This document shows, one piece after another, positions 1-12,479 of a stretch of DNA of 64,000 nt. How positions within the stretch are numbered: the stretch's first letter is position 1; every line of letters starts with the position of its first letter. The stretch is from Panorpa germanica. Lineage: Eukaryota > Arthropoda > Insecta > Mecoptera > Panorpidae. A model generated the notes under the pieces. That model did no database searches. It was not told the origin of the DNA and saw only the letters and a list, made by a program, of their open reading frames with translations. The stretch is from the NCBI GenBank assembly GCA_963678705.1, contig OY783203.1, positions 27,200,535 through 27,264,534 on the forward strand, read 5' to 3'. The position numbers were made by a program, and so were the translations under genes.

Positions 1-231
1 TGTCTAACCGCATCTCTCACTTTGGAATAAATGAGATGAAAGTGAACTTAAAAAAAATATATCTATGTGGGAAAGAAACAGAAATACTTAATGAATGATG
101 TTGGAAAAAGAAAGAATATTATTATGAAAAAATTCTAACACTAACACAAAATCTGTGACAGGTAGAGAACTTGTAAAGCGTTAGAACAGAATTGTACGAG
201 TGACTCGAACTTCACCAAATTGTTTACTGGG
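1..231 (+). mobile_element. 3' part of CCCAGTAAACA-ended DNA transposon (copy D)
   Basis: The sequence from the window edge matches the last ~250 bases of the longer copies at 3719-4584 and 49557-50382, through the shared stretch with TGATGTTGGAAAAAGAAAG, and stops at the same terminal motif (TTCACCAAATTGTTTACTGGG). The left part lies outside the window or is missing. Unlike the longer copies it lacks the doubled TTCACCAAATAGGGCAC unit next to the terminus. No coding capacity is visible. The superfamily is not assigned because I could not find a convincing target-site duplication. Confidence 0.75.
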
Positions 232-1473
232 CTGTATATTCATATAAGTTGTATCAACGTGTTTTATATGAGATGATACCAAATTGATCTGCTCTTATTG
301 GATAACACTATACATGCCGAGTCTAGCATTCGTATCCAGTCTCAACATGAGTGAGTAATAAAGTCAACGACTCAGCCACTTCGGTTACGCTGAGGACTAA
401 AAAGAGTTTGTGTTAACCATACATTTACGTATATAACAAGTACATACACTTCTGGAGTATTTTTCTAAACAATGCGTTTCACTGTTCATACATGAAGGGT
501 TCTTTTGTTTATTACTATAGAGGACGCAGGTTCGTTATCAGTCCACCGGTCGACCCTTAAACCACTAAGCCTATCTCCCCCCCTAAACCTATTACTCATA
601 CAAACACTCATTGCAGGTTTAAGCTGGGTACACACTGGTAAAGATGTTGCGTGGCATTGTATCAGATACAAGAATCTGTATGTTGCATGAATGCAGCTTG
701 TGTTGCCTATAATGAAGTAAAACTTGTTTTATGTATTTTGTTCTTATTTACTTTTCTAGTCAAAGTTTTTAGTTTATATTTTAAGTCCAACAAGAGATTA
801 TATATATATCCAGCTGTGATAGTCCTGTTCCTACAGCTGGACTTTTGAATTCTGGTTCATTTGGAGTTTCTCTCTTATATTGTAGTCGTTTTTGTTGATT
901 TTCATCAATTCGATTCAATTCAAGTTTCAACTTTTTTTACTATTCATTTGTATGCTGCAGCGAATTATCTACCTACATCATGTGCTCGGGCTACATTTTC
1001 GTAACCATAACTGATGTGGACAGAAAATGCATTGTATTATCAAACACCATCGGATGCTGCGCAACATTAATTACAAGTGCATACCTGGCTTTATTGTATT
1101 GAATTATACATATTGAAATTGAATGGGTAACCGTGCTTAGCTACGAGTACAATTCTATAGTTCTGTTGTACCTCTAATAAATATACCCGTAATGAATGAA
1201 CCTTTAAATTAAAATTAAAACGGATTACAGTTTTGCTGAACAAAAAGTATGAGCTCTGAAAAGTTACTCGTTTCAGTTGACTCCGATAGCATGCCAGTGG
1301 TTACAGAATATTTTTATTTAATATACTACCTTAAATGTAACGAGGATATATGAGAAAGAAGAGGACACGGAGGATGTGGGTTGGAGGATAGAGGAGAGAT
1401 CTAGCCATGTAAATGACGCCACTATTGACAAATAAATATTTATCCACAAATGCAAATTTATATTCAGATAGTA
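232..1473. other. Intergenic, no gene seen
   Basis: AT-rich sequence with only short chance open frames (up to about 65 codons). Nothing recognisable apart from one copy of the over-used word TACGAGTA at 1142-1149. Confidence 0.5.
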
Positions 1474-2179
1474 CGAGGCATGTTTTTTAAGTAAGTACCG
1501 TTTTGCGTTTCCGCCTTTGCAGCGCTACGGTCGGCGTTCCGCGCATGCGCGCTGGTTACCTACATCTCTTGTCTACGCACTGACGCCATTACAGTCTGAT
1601 TCTTCATTGTATACGTTGTTTACTGAGTGTTTAAGATGCCTCCGACAATCGTGAGTCCCGCCGATTGTGAAGTACGGGCTGTTATACGATTTCTTAGTGC
1701 TAAAGGCGTAAAACCGATCGATATTCATCGTGAGATCTGTGAAGTTTACGGACAAAACATTATGAGTGATGGAATGGTAAGGAAATGGGTGAGAGCATTT
1801 AAAGATGGCCGCACAAATGTGCATGATGAAAAACGGAGTGGGCGTTCTTCGGTCTTTAATAAAGATTTTGTGCAGAAAGTGGAAGAAAAGGTGAGAGAAA
1901 ACAGACGCTTTACAATTTCATCAATGTGCGTCTGGTTTCCTCAATATTCTCGTAGTGTTTTGTATCGCATTGTGACAAGTCAGGCGGCAGAATTTTATGA
2001 GGAGGGTATTCAAAAACTGGTGCTACGTTATGACAAGTGCCTTTCCGTGCAATATTCACGGAAATTATGTAGAAAAGTAGATTAAGGTACAGGCTTTCAT
2101 GTAAAAATAAAATTATTGCGATATCTTTGCACGTCTTTTTTTAATTCCAAAACGGTACTTCCTTAAAAAACACGCCTCG
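1474..2179 (+). mobile_element. Mariner-family deletion derivative with intact terminal inverted repeats
   Basis: A 706 bp element bounded by TA on both sides (1472-1473 and 2180-2181), the target duplication expected of Tc1/mariner elements. The inverted repeats run about 32 bases: left from CGAGGCATGTTTTTTAAGT, right the complement of CGAGGCGTGTTTTTTAAGG, with about two mismatches. The interior holds one open frame that joins the start and the end of a mariner transposase (see 1636-2085). Full-length mariners are about 1.3 kb, so roughly 600 bp are missing from the middle. The near-identity of the ends suggests fairly recent activity, mobilised by a transposase encoded elsewhere. Confidence 0.93.
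1636..2085 (+). pseudogene. Internally deleted mariner transposase (DNA-binding domain fused to C-terminal tail)
   Basis: Open frame of 149 codons; the ATG at 1636 (MPPTIV...) is preferred over the upstream GTG. Residues about 10-65 (ending WVRAFKDGRTNVHDEKRSGR) are the first helix-turn-helix and linker typical of mariner transposases. Residues about 75-115 (KVEEKVRENRRFTISS ... SRSVLYRIVT) are the second helix-turn-helix region. The frame then jumps near base 1980 to the normal extreme C-terminus (EFYEEGIQKLV, then YDKCLS). The catalytic D,D34D core, around 190 residues, is absent, so it cannot catalyse transposition. The frame stays open across the deletion, so a DNA-binding protein could still be made; whether it is expressed is unknown. 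The subfamily is not certain (vertumnana-like by general appearance). Confidence 0.9.
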
Positions 2180-2181
2180 TA

Positions 2182-3718
2182 TTAACCTTCAACGATATGT
2201 GTCAAAATTTCCAATCATTAGTTTACGAGTTACAGTAGTTTTAATGGAGCTACTACTCGGTATTTTTTCAAAATAAACAGCAATACTTTACCTAATTCTT
2301 AGTAACATCAAATGGAAACTGCAAACCAAAAACAAAATGAAAAATAATTTCTAATTATACTTTGAAGAAATTATATTAAATATAATCTTATTAAATATGT
2401 AAATTTGCTAAATAATTTAGTAATTAATTTTTTATTATTCTTAATTATTGTGATTGATTAATGTACCCTCTACTTATCATTAAAAAAGTCTTTGTTTAAT
2501 TTAAATATATATCATATTGTTTTTAGAGTAACTGACTAATGAAGAGGTATAATTATTTCTGATGAATTGTTTGAATATATATTTTTAAGTAATTAGAGAG
2601 TGGGAGTATTCAATAATCTGATTATAAGTTACAGTACCTAATTAAAATCTTACTGTTCTGGTATAAGCTGTATTTTTTGTTTGAAAATATTATTACTTGT
2701 GAAATATAAACAATTAAAAAATTTATTCTCACGTTTCTCTTGTTATCTCATTTTATTTTGTCGCACTATTTCTCCTTCATTTTACAAGTTCGTTTAATGT
2801 TTTGTAAAATAGATGTAGCTTGTAACCGTATAGCACCAACGCCTAATACTGTTCTCTCATGAATATTTCCTCGTTGTACCGCGTTTTCCTTCATGCCTTC
2901 TTGGATTGAACCTCGACTGTCGCCAGTCCAGCCATCACCTAGCAACAGTTTGCCAACTAATTGCTGTAACTGCGAAGTGGCAATGATCCATCGCTATTAA
3001 TAACATCGCCGTGAACATCAACGACACTGGACGACAAACTTCGCCATTTTACCACATATTTATATTTAAATGGTACCAATTTAAGAAAACAAAGAAATAT
3101 ATGCCTTCTTGCAATATTATAATTTAATGAGATACCTTTGACTAAAAATTTACACATATACTTTGAGATCACAACCAAAAAAGTTATCCGACCTCTTCTT
3201 AATTGTAACTTATAACCGGAAGGAGATATTCCATACCATCGCGTATCCACTCTACAAGATATGCTAATTGTACAAATTAATTTTTCCAAAATTGATATTA
3301 ATCTGCTATAAAACACCGTCTACAGCGCCACCATCTTTTGTGATACTTTCCAGAACTACGGCAAGTAAAGTTTGCAGGGTAATGATTTAGGAACATAGCA
3401 ACTATAAATTAAAAAAAAAGAAAGAATAAAACATGGGACAGAGATTCAAATACAAGACTGTCCCTGTTTCAGTCACAGTAGAAGTAATGGTTTTTAACTA
3501 GACACCAGGTGCAGTAGTTTGTGTATTTTATTTGCATTTACGTTGGAAACATATTACTAGTACTTCTGTTTCATAGTTTTATGTGACTTGCGATGTACTA
3601 CGAGTTTTACGGAAATTGCATTTGATGTGTCGCTTCTTTTGATTTAAATATAAGAAGCACTACAAGAGAATATTTGAGTTTATTTTATCAGCCTGTCTTT
3701 TTTAACCGTCTACCTGTC
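2182..3718. other. Intergenic, no gene supported
   Basis: AT-rich. A 119-codon open frame on the minus strand (2957-3316) has no recognisable domain and its DNA looks like degenerate repeat sequence, so I do not call it a gene. Confidence 0.4.
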
Positions 3719-4584
3719 CAGGTAAACATTTTGGAGTAAATTCTACTTAATTTCTATTACATATCATGAATTTTTTGTCTGGAAGGTGTTCGTTTTCTAT
3801 TCAGTCGTTCATAGAAAAGGCCCTTTTTATAGCTACAGACATTGCAACGACGGTTCACTGCTGAATTAAAAGCGGAGTCGGTTTATGATTTATGACCGGA
3901 GTTATAAACTTGAAACTAGCAGGGGTATAAAACTTAATGGAATTCTACTTTTTAGAGTCTGCAAAATATAAATATTTAAATGAAGAAATAAATAGATGTA
4001 TTCTTTAGTACGGATCGTGATTTTTTTAATGAATATTATTCATCTCCAACAATACTCGTTATATTAGTTTTTTACATTGTTTTAGTGATTCAAAAATCCA
4101 CGATCGGCAGGTCTGCGTTAGGTCTCTGTAGGTTAACCTCTGTCTTACCATCGCTAGGTACTATCTTCGTTTATATACATTCTATTCGGGGATTGAGGGA
4201 GATAGCGTTTGTCTATTACCATTAAAGAAATATTTGTTGAAAAAGGATAGCATATACTTTAAACATCTGTACTGAACGAAATATTATACAAGTATACAAG
4301 TGTAACGGTGAAAAATATATTTTACTTGTCTAACACATCTCGTTTCTCTCTCACTTTGGAATAAATGAGATGAAAGTGAACTTAAAAAAAATATATCCAT
4401 GTGGGAAAGAAACAGAAATACTTAATGAATGATGTTGGAAAAAGAAAGAATATTATTATGAAAAAATTCTAACTACTAACACAAAATCTGTGACAGGTAG
4501 ACAACTTGTAAAGCGTTAGAATAGAATTGTACGAGTGACTCGAACTTCACCAAATAGGGCACTTCACCAAATTGTTTACTGGGG
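3719..4584 (+). mobile_element. CCCAGTAAACA-ended non-autonomous DNA transposon (copy A)
   Basis: Starts with CCAGGTAAACATTTTGGAGT and ends with CACCAAATTGTTTACTGGGG, which form an inverted repeat of about 20 bases (CCCAGTAAACAWTTTGGWG). The ~866 bp body aligns along its length with copy B at 49557-50382, including a GAATTAAAAGCGGAGTCGG motif and a shared AT-rich block. No open frame long enough for a transposase. A short direct repeat (TTCACCAAAT twice) sits just inside the right end. The flanks do not give a clear target duplication, so the superfamily is left open. Confidence 0.82.
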
Positions 4585-6295
4585 TCTTAAGTATACATAT
4601 ACTTTTGCATCATTTGTCATTCGAATTTATAAGATCGGACTTATAGTTGAAACATGGAAGAGAAGCGTATACAGCAAGGACTAGTGGTATCTGTTTGTTT
4701 AATCGTATAAATGTGTTATTATAAAAATGTGTCCGCAAAAAGGGTCAAAACAGCAGGTAATATCTGTGACGTAATTCATGAATGGTCCTTAATATTATAC
4801 AATGAACAATAACTTTCATAAGAGTCTTATGTTGTATTTCTACTAAAGTGTATATAAATTGCATGTGCAATGTGCAATATTATCTAAATATCAAAACTTC
4901 ATAGGAATATCTTCATATCTTTGGTATATATATATAAAGCTAATATAACTGCACATGAGTATGTACTAGCACGGCAGAGCACAAGGGGAGGGGGCAAGGG
5001 GAGTGGCACAGGGTTGCTGGTATCCGAGTATTGTTAACTGAAAAGCTTTCTGCAAACATGAATAGTTTAAATTAGACAAGTTGTGTTATTAAATAGCTTA
5101 GTTTAAACCTCTTTGAGAATTAATTTGTTCGAATATTCGTATATCTATATGCAGGTTACTCTTATTTGTACATTTAATATAATATGTGATTGGTAATTGC
5201 CAATGAAATGTATTCATAGCAGAGGCGCACACAGAATGGTATTCCAGTGCTCATGCCGTCACTGGAATTATATTTACACTAAACAGAATTAAGTTTATAA
5301 GATTGCTCTTATTGCACTGCACTGTAAAAGAAAGTGTTCGAAAATTTGAAAAAAAAAATAAAATCAGCCGAGTGCGTGTACATTTATATGATTCAATGTA
5401 TTACAGAATCACTGATTTATTTCAGCGCTATTCTTTTTCGCAATGCAGCCTTAGCCTAAGAGAGAGGCTTTCCTACAAACAATTTGGATCTGAAGCGTAT
5501 AAAATTCGAATACGATATTCTAGAACTCGACCAGTATAGGAATCGGGTGACTTATGGATAACAATAGAAAAAGAGTATCCTTTTCGAAGGCATTTTGGAT
5601 CAAAAACGGAGGCGAAAGTTTCAGAAGCAAAATGCATTAACCACAGCATAAACTTAAACTTTGAAACACGAAATTTCTTTTCCTGAACGTACCCAAATAT
5701 ATTTTCTACTTGTGCTTTGGAAAATCTTACTCAAATTGTAATCATGCTATTCGACATCACTACTATACGAAAAATGTTTGTAGGGTATATTTTCGACCAA
5801 CTTTTTTTTACAGTCTGTCAACACTCAAAAGTTTCATATTTTATCTTCTTTAAATATTAGACGATCTTAACAGTTTTTTAGAATAATACTCATAGTTGTG
5901 GCTATCCTATAAACCAAAAAATATTTTCAAAGTTTTCTAAAATCTCTACACCCTAAAAATACATCCAATAGGTGCGCCACTGTGTATTGTAGTAACGCAC
6001 TAAGTATGTTTATTTATGTAAATTATAGGATTTCAAGAATCATGCGAATATCTGAGACGAATATTTCATTTTTTTGTTTGTATTTGTTTATCGAAACCGT
6101 CTGCCGTCTGCCGTCAGACGGTTGAAACGAGTAAGACCTTAATTCAACAATATCTTATGATTTGTGAATAGAATAACAATTTTTTGGGTTTCACTTTTGT
6201 AAATGCTGTATTAAAAAAACATGGTTTATTTAATCCGAAAAGAACCGCGTGCGTGAAGTATGTAGACGACCCCTAACCGAGTTCTTCTCGTAGAG
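4585..6295. other. Intergenic with a possible hAT-type miniature element
   Basis: No gene recognised. A candidate hAT-like element runs from CAGAGGCGCAC at 5220 to GTGCGCCACTG ending at 5982; the ends are inverted but the flanking 8 bp (ATTCATAG and TGTATTGT) do not match. A small hairpin at 6095-6123 has 9 bp arms (AACCGTCTG / CAGACGGTT). Confidence 0.35.
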
Positions 6296-6330
6296 CAGGC
6301 CTTCTTAAACTGTTCCGGGGTTCAACACCG
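6296..6330 (+). repeat. hAT-like left terminus, isolated
   Basis: CAGGCCTTCTTAAACTGTTC followed by CGGGGTTC resembles the usual left end of non-autonomous hAT elements. I did not find a matching right end nearby, so it is probably a fragment. Confidence 0.35.
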
Positions 6331-6497
6331 ATTATCTTCCGCTATAACATAAATCAAACATTTACTGAAAGTGAATTTTTGATCATTGAATCATTTATGA
6401 AAGTTTGGTGTATCTATAATTTTATTAGCATCGGAAATAGGCCGTTGTTAAATAAATAAAATTTATAAGGATTCTGTTAATTTATACATTAAAAGAT

Positions 6498-6776
6498 TAC
6501 ACAGTGAGCGAGAACATTGATGCCTTGATTTCTTTGGGTGTCTTCGGACCAGAGTTTTATTTTCTGGGTTTGGATTTTATCAAATTAAATTGAGTATGTA
6601 CATACATAATTACAAACTTATCAGGCAGTGGTGTAACCTACGTATATGAGGCTACGACACCACAAACACATCCTACAGGTCCTCGGTGTCGGAGAACTTC
6701 GCTCGATAGGATTATCATCGGAAATAGGCCGAAATGTTAAACAAATTAAATAAATTTACGAAAAGAATATTAAATA
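6498..6776 (+). repeat. tRNA-derived SINE, full copy (S1)
   Basis: Aligns over nearly its whole length with the reverse complement of 27450-27690. Shared blocks, in order: ACAGTGAGCGAGA-CATTGATGC (A-box-like), a TCTTCGGACC segment matching the damaged B-box zone, TTATTTTCTGG, ATTAAATTGA-TATGTA, AACTTATCAGGCAG, CGATAGGA, and the tail GCATCGGAAATAGGCCG followed by TTAAATAAAT repeats. A tRNA-like head, an unrelated body and an A/T-rich tail are typical of SINEs. The tail motif also occurs alone at 6420-6470 just upstream and at 63345-63385. Confidence 0.65.
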
Positions 6777-6935
6777 GAAAATTCACTAATACTTAATGCT
6801 GCAGAAGCAAAGCATCTTGAACAATTTTAGTTAATTTTGTAATTGTTGAGAACGGTTCTTCGCCATAACGCGTTATGTGCTATAATTATGCCAAACTCTT
6901 TAATTTTTTATTGGCAGAAGTTTAAATCTTTTTGA

Positions 6936-7312
6936 ACGTTGATTCAAATGTTGGAAGATTGACATGGCAAGTTTTCTTCTACACGGTGGAACGAATGTTT
7001 GATCCAAATGATTTATTTATTTTATTAATTTGTTGAAATTATTAATTTAACACTGACAGTGACACTATTTAACAAACAGTAACTTTCAAGTAAATAAATA
7101 AAACGATTCTTTGTTGGACGATTCGTGCAGTAGTGCATGGCATGTGGATGAATTGTGTGGTGGGGGTAGAAAAATCCTTTTTGACGCGGGTCAAAAGACC
7201 GACAAGAACCCGAACTTCTTCCAACGTGAACGTTGGACACACTTAGTTCCAGCATCTATAACACGATGCGTCCAACCATCAAGCGTCCAACTTGGTAAGG
7301 TGTTCGTAGCAT
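6936..7312 (+). repeat. Unclassified dispersed repeat, copy 1
   Basis: Matches the reverse complement of 53350-53708 over about 370 bases: GATTCAAATGTTGGAAGATT, the ACACGGTGGAACGAATG block, AAATAAATAAAAC, TTGTTGGACGAT, and TCTTCCAACGTGAACGTTGG through CACTTAGTTCCAGCATC. A small inverted repeat (CCAACGT GA ACGTTGG, 7221-7236) lies near its right end. I could not find termini or a recognisable protein. Confidence 0.65.
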
Positions 7313-10300
7313 CGCTTGGTAGCGGCATTAGGCTAAGCGCACCCATTTGTGGCACGACTCACACTTTAGGAAGATCTGTTGTACAGGAGTTTTAGCATGC
7401 GTCTGTGCGTACAGGACAACAGAACGCAGTGAGCGCGCGATATGAAAGGAGGCAATGAGGGTGAGTCGTAGTACTTGTACACGAACTTCCATTGTATACA
7501 TATATGAAGTACAGATACGTATATATATATAAATATAAATTATGCAATATACTTTATTACATTGAGTGTACTGTCGTGCTATCAACCCCCTCTCTCCATC
7601 ATGCAACCCAAAACCACCCTCATACAGGATTTGAATGTATCTCAATAGGGTTTACTCTCCCTTAGTATTGTGCATCAAAACACCCTCTATCTCTCTCTCC
7701 TGACCCCTTCCATAAACTGCTCCGCTCTGGCCCTATGATATGGACCTTCCCCTTAGCTTGGTGTGCAAGACTTATCATCGAACACTGCTGCTCAGAAAAC
7801 ATATATGTATTTACCCGCTATAAATTTTCCATACATTTTTTATTTGTAAGGAGAGAAGATTTTTTCCAAATATATAAACAAACAAAAAACTAAATAAATT
7901 ATAAGAAGCGTAAAAGTTTTTCTAATGTTATTTCTAATAAACTAAAAGCGATCTTTCACCATAGATTTACCAAAAACCAAACAAAAGTAACGCTAAAGTT
8001 ATAGAGACGTGTAAAAAGCTTTAGCCAATATATTTTATATGCTATAGGTCGTGCCATTTGATTATTGTAAGTTATATCACTAAGACAAAACACTTACGAG
8101 TGTATTCTGAGTGTTGGCAGGGAGAGGGAGGGAGGCTGGGTGGTTGTGTAGGGCTGTTGGGAGGATCAGGACAAGGAACAAAGCAAAGAGAAAAGAGTAG
8201 GTCAGATACAAAACATAAAAACAAATATAATCTTCATCCAGAGTAGAGCCGACAATAATATTCGGTTCAAAATGTTAATAGGCTTAAAACCAAACCTTTA
8301 CTGGATCAAAAATCACTAATAAGTCGACTAATTGACATTACTGAGTTTAAATATATTTATGAGGCATAAATTAACAAAATGAAAAGAAGTTACAAATGTT
8401 ATTTATCAAAAAAATATTTTTTTTTTTTATATATTTTGAATAATTTTTAATTTAATTTTCTTTACATAAATTGTACTAGTAAGTGATTATTGAAAAGTTC
8501 TTTTAAATGCAAACGATGCTCGTAAAGATACCTCGTTATTATTGTAGTTACAAACTACGAAAGCCAAAAGTGCAGCGAGAGATCATTTAGGATCCATGGC
8601 CCGTTCCTAACGAAGTGATCCGTTGTAACTTAAAAGTGATGAGCGTTAAAGAAGAGATTAAGAATTATAATGTCAGTTTTAACTTGAGAATAGGTTCTTG
8701 TCAAAATCAACTTGTGGAATTGCTTAAATCAAACCCTAAAACTCATCAGATTCTAAATGAAAGTTGGTCAATGATCGTCATTCCTCAGAAGTGACGAACT
8801 ATGTACCAAGGAAGAACCAAAAGGAAGACGAATTATTTACTACTAGAAAACGTCAAAACATATTTAAATATGTTGCCCTTCAACGTGACGAAAAGCTTTT
8901 TCATTTATATTACATATTGCAAACAACATTCAGCAGTTCGTTGTAACGCCAGGCTTCCCCCTATTGTGATCAACCTTTTCTATTTATTGTTGAATCAGAG
9001 CACGATGGGATATTAATAAGGCCGTTCAAATCAAAAGTATTTTAAATGATGGGGTGAGGCGAACGGCGAACGGGGAAGGGGTAGAGGAAGCCAACAGCTT
9101 GGTGCTCGCTGTGTAACTGTCAATGTAGCTAAAATGGCAGCTGGAAGTGGAACACCTGTATCATTAAAAATCACGTGTCACTATGAATTTATTACCGAAA
9201 CGAGTTAGTGAAGATGTGTCAAACTCCAAACCCGTCGACTGCTACTGAAAACCAGAAGGGTAAACTTCCCCTTCCCCTTCCCCGGGTTTTTGAATGTAAT
9301 TAATTTTGGTTTAATTATTGAATAAACTTGAATGCGGGAAATGCAAATAAATTCATAATTAATGTTTAAAACTGTTTCTAAAATATCTGATTGAGGTGTT
9401 ATACATTCTAATGCTTCTCTCCAATGACCGTAAAATCATTTTCACAGCTTTTTTGATTATACGTTTAATCAACCAAAAGGACGTTTGAGGTTTCGCAATT
9501 TATCAAATATTTCTGTAAAATGGTTATTAAAATCAAGGACTCAAAACGAAATTATTCTATTTCCCCTTCCTTATTGTTTAGATCAAAAATACACTTTCTG
9601 TTTTCGTGTACCAAAATCGGTTTTTCCTGAACCCCTAAAATCCTAATTTATATCACCGACGAACTCCTCGCTGAGTCGTCGCCTCAAATATGTAGACCTC
9701 ATAAGATTATGCGCACATACTAAGGTCTGTTTTCTGGTGTCCATATTCTTTAATCTTTTCTAGGTCTTTCATTCCGAATTCTATTTTCCCTTGAGGAACA
9801 CATACATATTATATGTTCAACATATATTCACAGATTCGTTGGCCAATCGAAGAATTTGTTGTATGTTTTTGTTGCTGTACTTTATTAGTAGATACGCTGC
9901 TTTAGATTCTGATCGGATTTTACAAAGAGATTTGTTTCCATACAGAAGATAGCTTGTGGTGAAGACGTTAAAAGTATATCCTGCTACTTACTTCCGGTGT
10001 GAGTTAAAACGATCCAATATTTCTTTATCTCATGCTGCGTGTGAGTTCTCGGATCTATTTTTTCAGAGCTCACATCTGTACTTTTGTGCTTTTCCTTTAG
10101 CAACCAATACCATAGCAACTAATACGGATTACGTTGTTTATTTATATATTATCCTAAATAAATTGTTAAAAATATAAAAAAGACTTTTTTTTCGCAGTGT
10201 ACTTTGCAATATAGACGGTGTATCATAGGAGGATATACAGATAGATGCCACTACGAGCTAGGGGACAATTTGGGATGGCGTGAAAACTATTTATCGTCCC

Positions 10301-10661
10301 AATAACATTGAGCTATATAGAAAAGACCTGTTTACTCGCTTAAATGAACTAAAAAAAGGAAAAACATTCAAATAAAAAACAAATTACATTTATTTTGCAT
10401 TCAAACTGTGTATATACTTGAATGTAAAAATTTCTATTATGCTCCATTAGAGGTAATCATATCTTCAAGCTCCCTTCTATATCTTGTACATGCTTAAATA
10501 GATTATGTAGACAATGGGAACAACAAACATATTAGACGCGTATACATTGCAATATAGAACTGTAAACTGTCTCGTTGAAAGTAGATCATGAGGATGACGA
10601 TGTCCTGAGGTCAATTCATTTTATAAGAGTATTAGTAAATGGAAGTACACTTATTTTACAT
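7313..10661. other. Intergenic, no gene supported
   Basis: Mostly low-complexity AT-rich DNA with short chance frames. At 10198-10305 a 35-codon open frame follows a good splice acceptor (T-rich tract then CGCAG); it is listed as a finding, not as a gene. Confidence 0.4.
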
Positions 10662-10947
10662 CTTGGTGAAATGGCATAGCTGGTTAAGTTCCAGTATTCT
10701 TTGCCTTTCCAATATTATATAATTAAATAGAGATATTGTTGTTGTTTCTTTTAAGTTCAAAAATATTTATTTTAGTAGAGATGAAATTCCACATTTACTT
10801 CACCAAATATTACAGAAAAAGAAACAAGATATATCTGTCTCTGTTACACTTTAATGGTTTATTTGCAACTTCATTCAATACTGGCACAATAGTGAGGTCA
10901 GGTGAAATGATTTTGCTATTTGTAGTTCATATCACTGACATTTCCTT
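10662..10947 (+). repeat. Unclassified dispersed repeat, copy 1 of a pair
   Basis: About 285 bases matching 51583-51875 in the same orientation: GGTGAAATGGCATAGCTGG at the left, then AAGAAACAAGATATATCTGT, GTTACACTTTAAT, AACTTCATTCAATACTGG and GTGAGGTCAGGTGAAATGAT up to ATCACTGACATTTCCTTG. Both copies stop at the same right boundary. No coding potential or tRNA-like promoter was recognised. Confidence 0.65.
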
Positions 10948-12067
10948 GGGATTTAATGGATAGACGCTGCTGTCTCAAGGCAGTCTGGCTATTCGATACA
11001 ACAATGAAAACATTTGAAAGCTAGGACACTTGCGACAAATTTTTAGCGTTCTCTGTTTGTCAAATGTGTTTCTATGGTGTTATCTTTATTGATTTATGAA
11101 AATGACAAAATTGTCTTAAGATAGTACTACCTCTGTGTCTAATGATCGCCCATTTCTTTGTTGTAATATTTAATTATAATGAGGAGTTCGATTCTCAAAG
11201 TATGTATTATATTTAATTGAATTTGAATTTATGTATTCATGTTTTGATGATTAAAATGTATTAGTTTTGCTTTGTTAATCAATTTAACTTTGATAACTAC
11301 CAAACCTAGAAAGTATAGCTCTGAGTGTGAGATGGGACCTGAAGACATAGCAGTCTTCTGTCACTCTCGTCCACTGTGGCGTCTGACAAATGAGTGCTAA
11401 ATGAAATAATATAAAATGAAGTTGCAGTTCACCAAACCGTCTTTGTGGCCACTAGACTAGGATTACAACAAATCCACCATTAATATAGTGGCCATCCCAC
11501 ACAATATGTACATGCTTCATGTTCCAATCACAAACTACAAAAAAATCACGCTGAGCTGAACAAAAATGAATGAAAGCTGGCAATGAAGGACAATAACAAT
11601 CATAAGCCCGTGAAATGAAGCGGTATGCCGTATGCGCTATGCGATATTGTGGCTATTGTTATTGTCCAGTTGGTCCTGGAAGCTTAGAGCTTCAGTACAC
11701 TCCAGCATGGCAGGATGATTGCCAGTATAAACTACTGGAACTCAAACTCCTCCACCAGTGATCGTCGTTATACAATGATCGTCATTCCACCGTTACGACA
11801 AGCTCGATTATATCGAGAGGGCAATCGTGATTTACGATGATTGAGCTAGGATGTGGAATGAAAACAATTTACTTTGACCTGACAGTAACGACCAATATCG
11901 GTGTTTTGATAAACATTTATTTGATGTATTGATAAAAATACATATATATTTTTAACCATTTGTTTTAATTAATGCCTTTTATTTGAATTATCTCAGGTAA
12001 ATTCTTTTTTAGCATTTAAAAAAATCTATTCCGCTAAAATTCTGTTTCCGCTGTAATTTTATTAACT
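10948..12067. other. Intergenic with a small inverted repeat
   Basis: No gene recognised. Around 11588-11669, GGACAATAACAAT and ATTGTTATTGTCC face each other across about 55 bases and could form a hairpin. Confidence 0.4.
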
Positions 12068-12079
12068 ATGGGTCAAAAA

Positions 12080-12325
12080 TTTCTTCTGCACCTGAACCCT
12101 CCGTCGACTTGTTCTCTGGAAAGGTCATTTCGAGAAGTAGGACATTGCATCGCCCCCCAGGAGCCCAGACCTTACTCCATGCGATTTTTTTTTTGGGGTT
12201 ACCTTAAGTTATATGTGTACAACAATGCTCCACAAACTTTAGCGGAGTTGAGAACAAAGATCACAGAAAAATTGCACCGATTTCCTGACCTCATCTTCAG
12301 AAAGTTTTTAGAAACCTACATCTGA
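12080..12325 (+). pseudogene. Tc1/mariner-type transposase, C-terminal relic
   Basis: The residues WGYLKLYVYNNAPQTLAELR and then TKITEKLHRF match the end of the DDE domain and tail of mariner/Tc1-like transposases (family pattern SPDLTPCDFFLWGYLK...). The preceding PRSPDLTPCDFF lies in another frame; the switch falls in a run of ten T around 12187-12196, so the gene is broken there. The C-terminal frame ends at 12325. A possible element end (GAGACACCCTGTA) occurs at about 12457-12470. The N-terminal two thirds is absent. Confidence 0.78.
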
Positions 12326-12479
12326 GATTAGAGGAATATTGTCAGCGCAACGAACGTCACCTCAACGATGTTATTTCTAAAAAATAAATATTTGTTACTT
12401 TGCGAATTAATTCTTAGTAATAAACAGTTCTAAATCTTGAAATAGTTGGGAATTTATGAGACACCCTGTATTTTAGATG

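Noticed and set aside
2957..3316. 119-codon open frame on the minus strand
   Set aside because: No recognisable motif, irregular composition; the DNA looks like degenerate repeat rather than gene.
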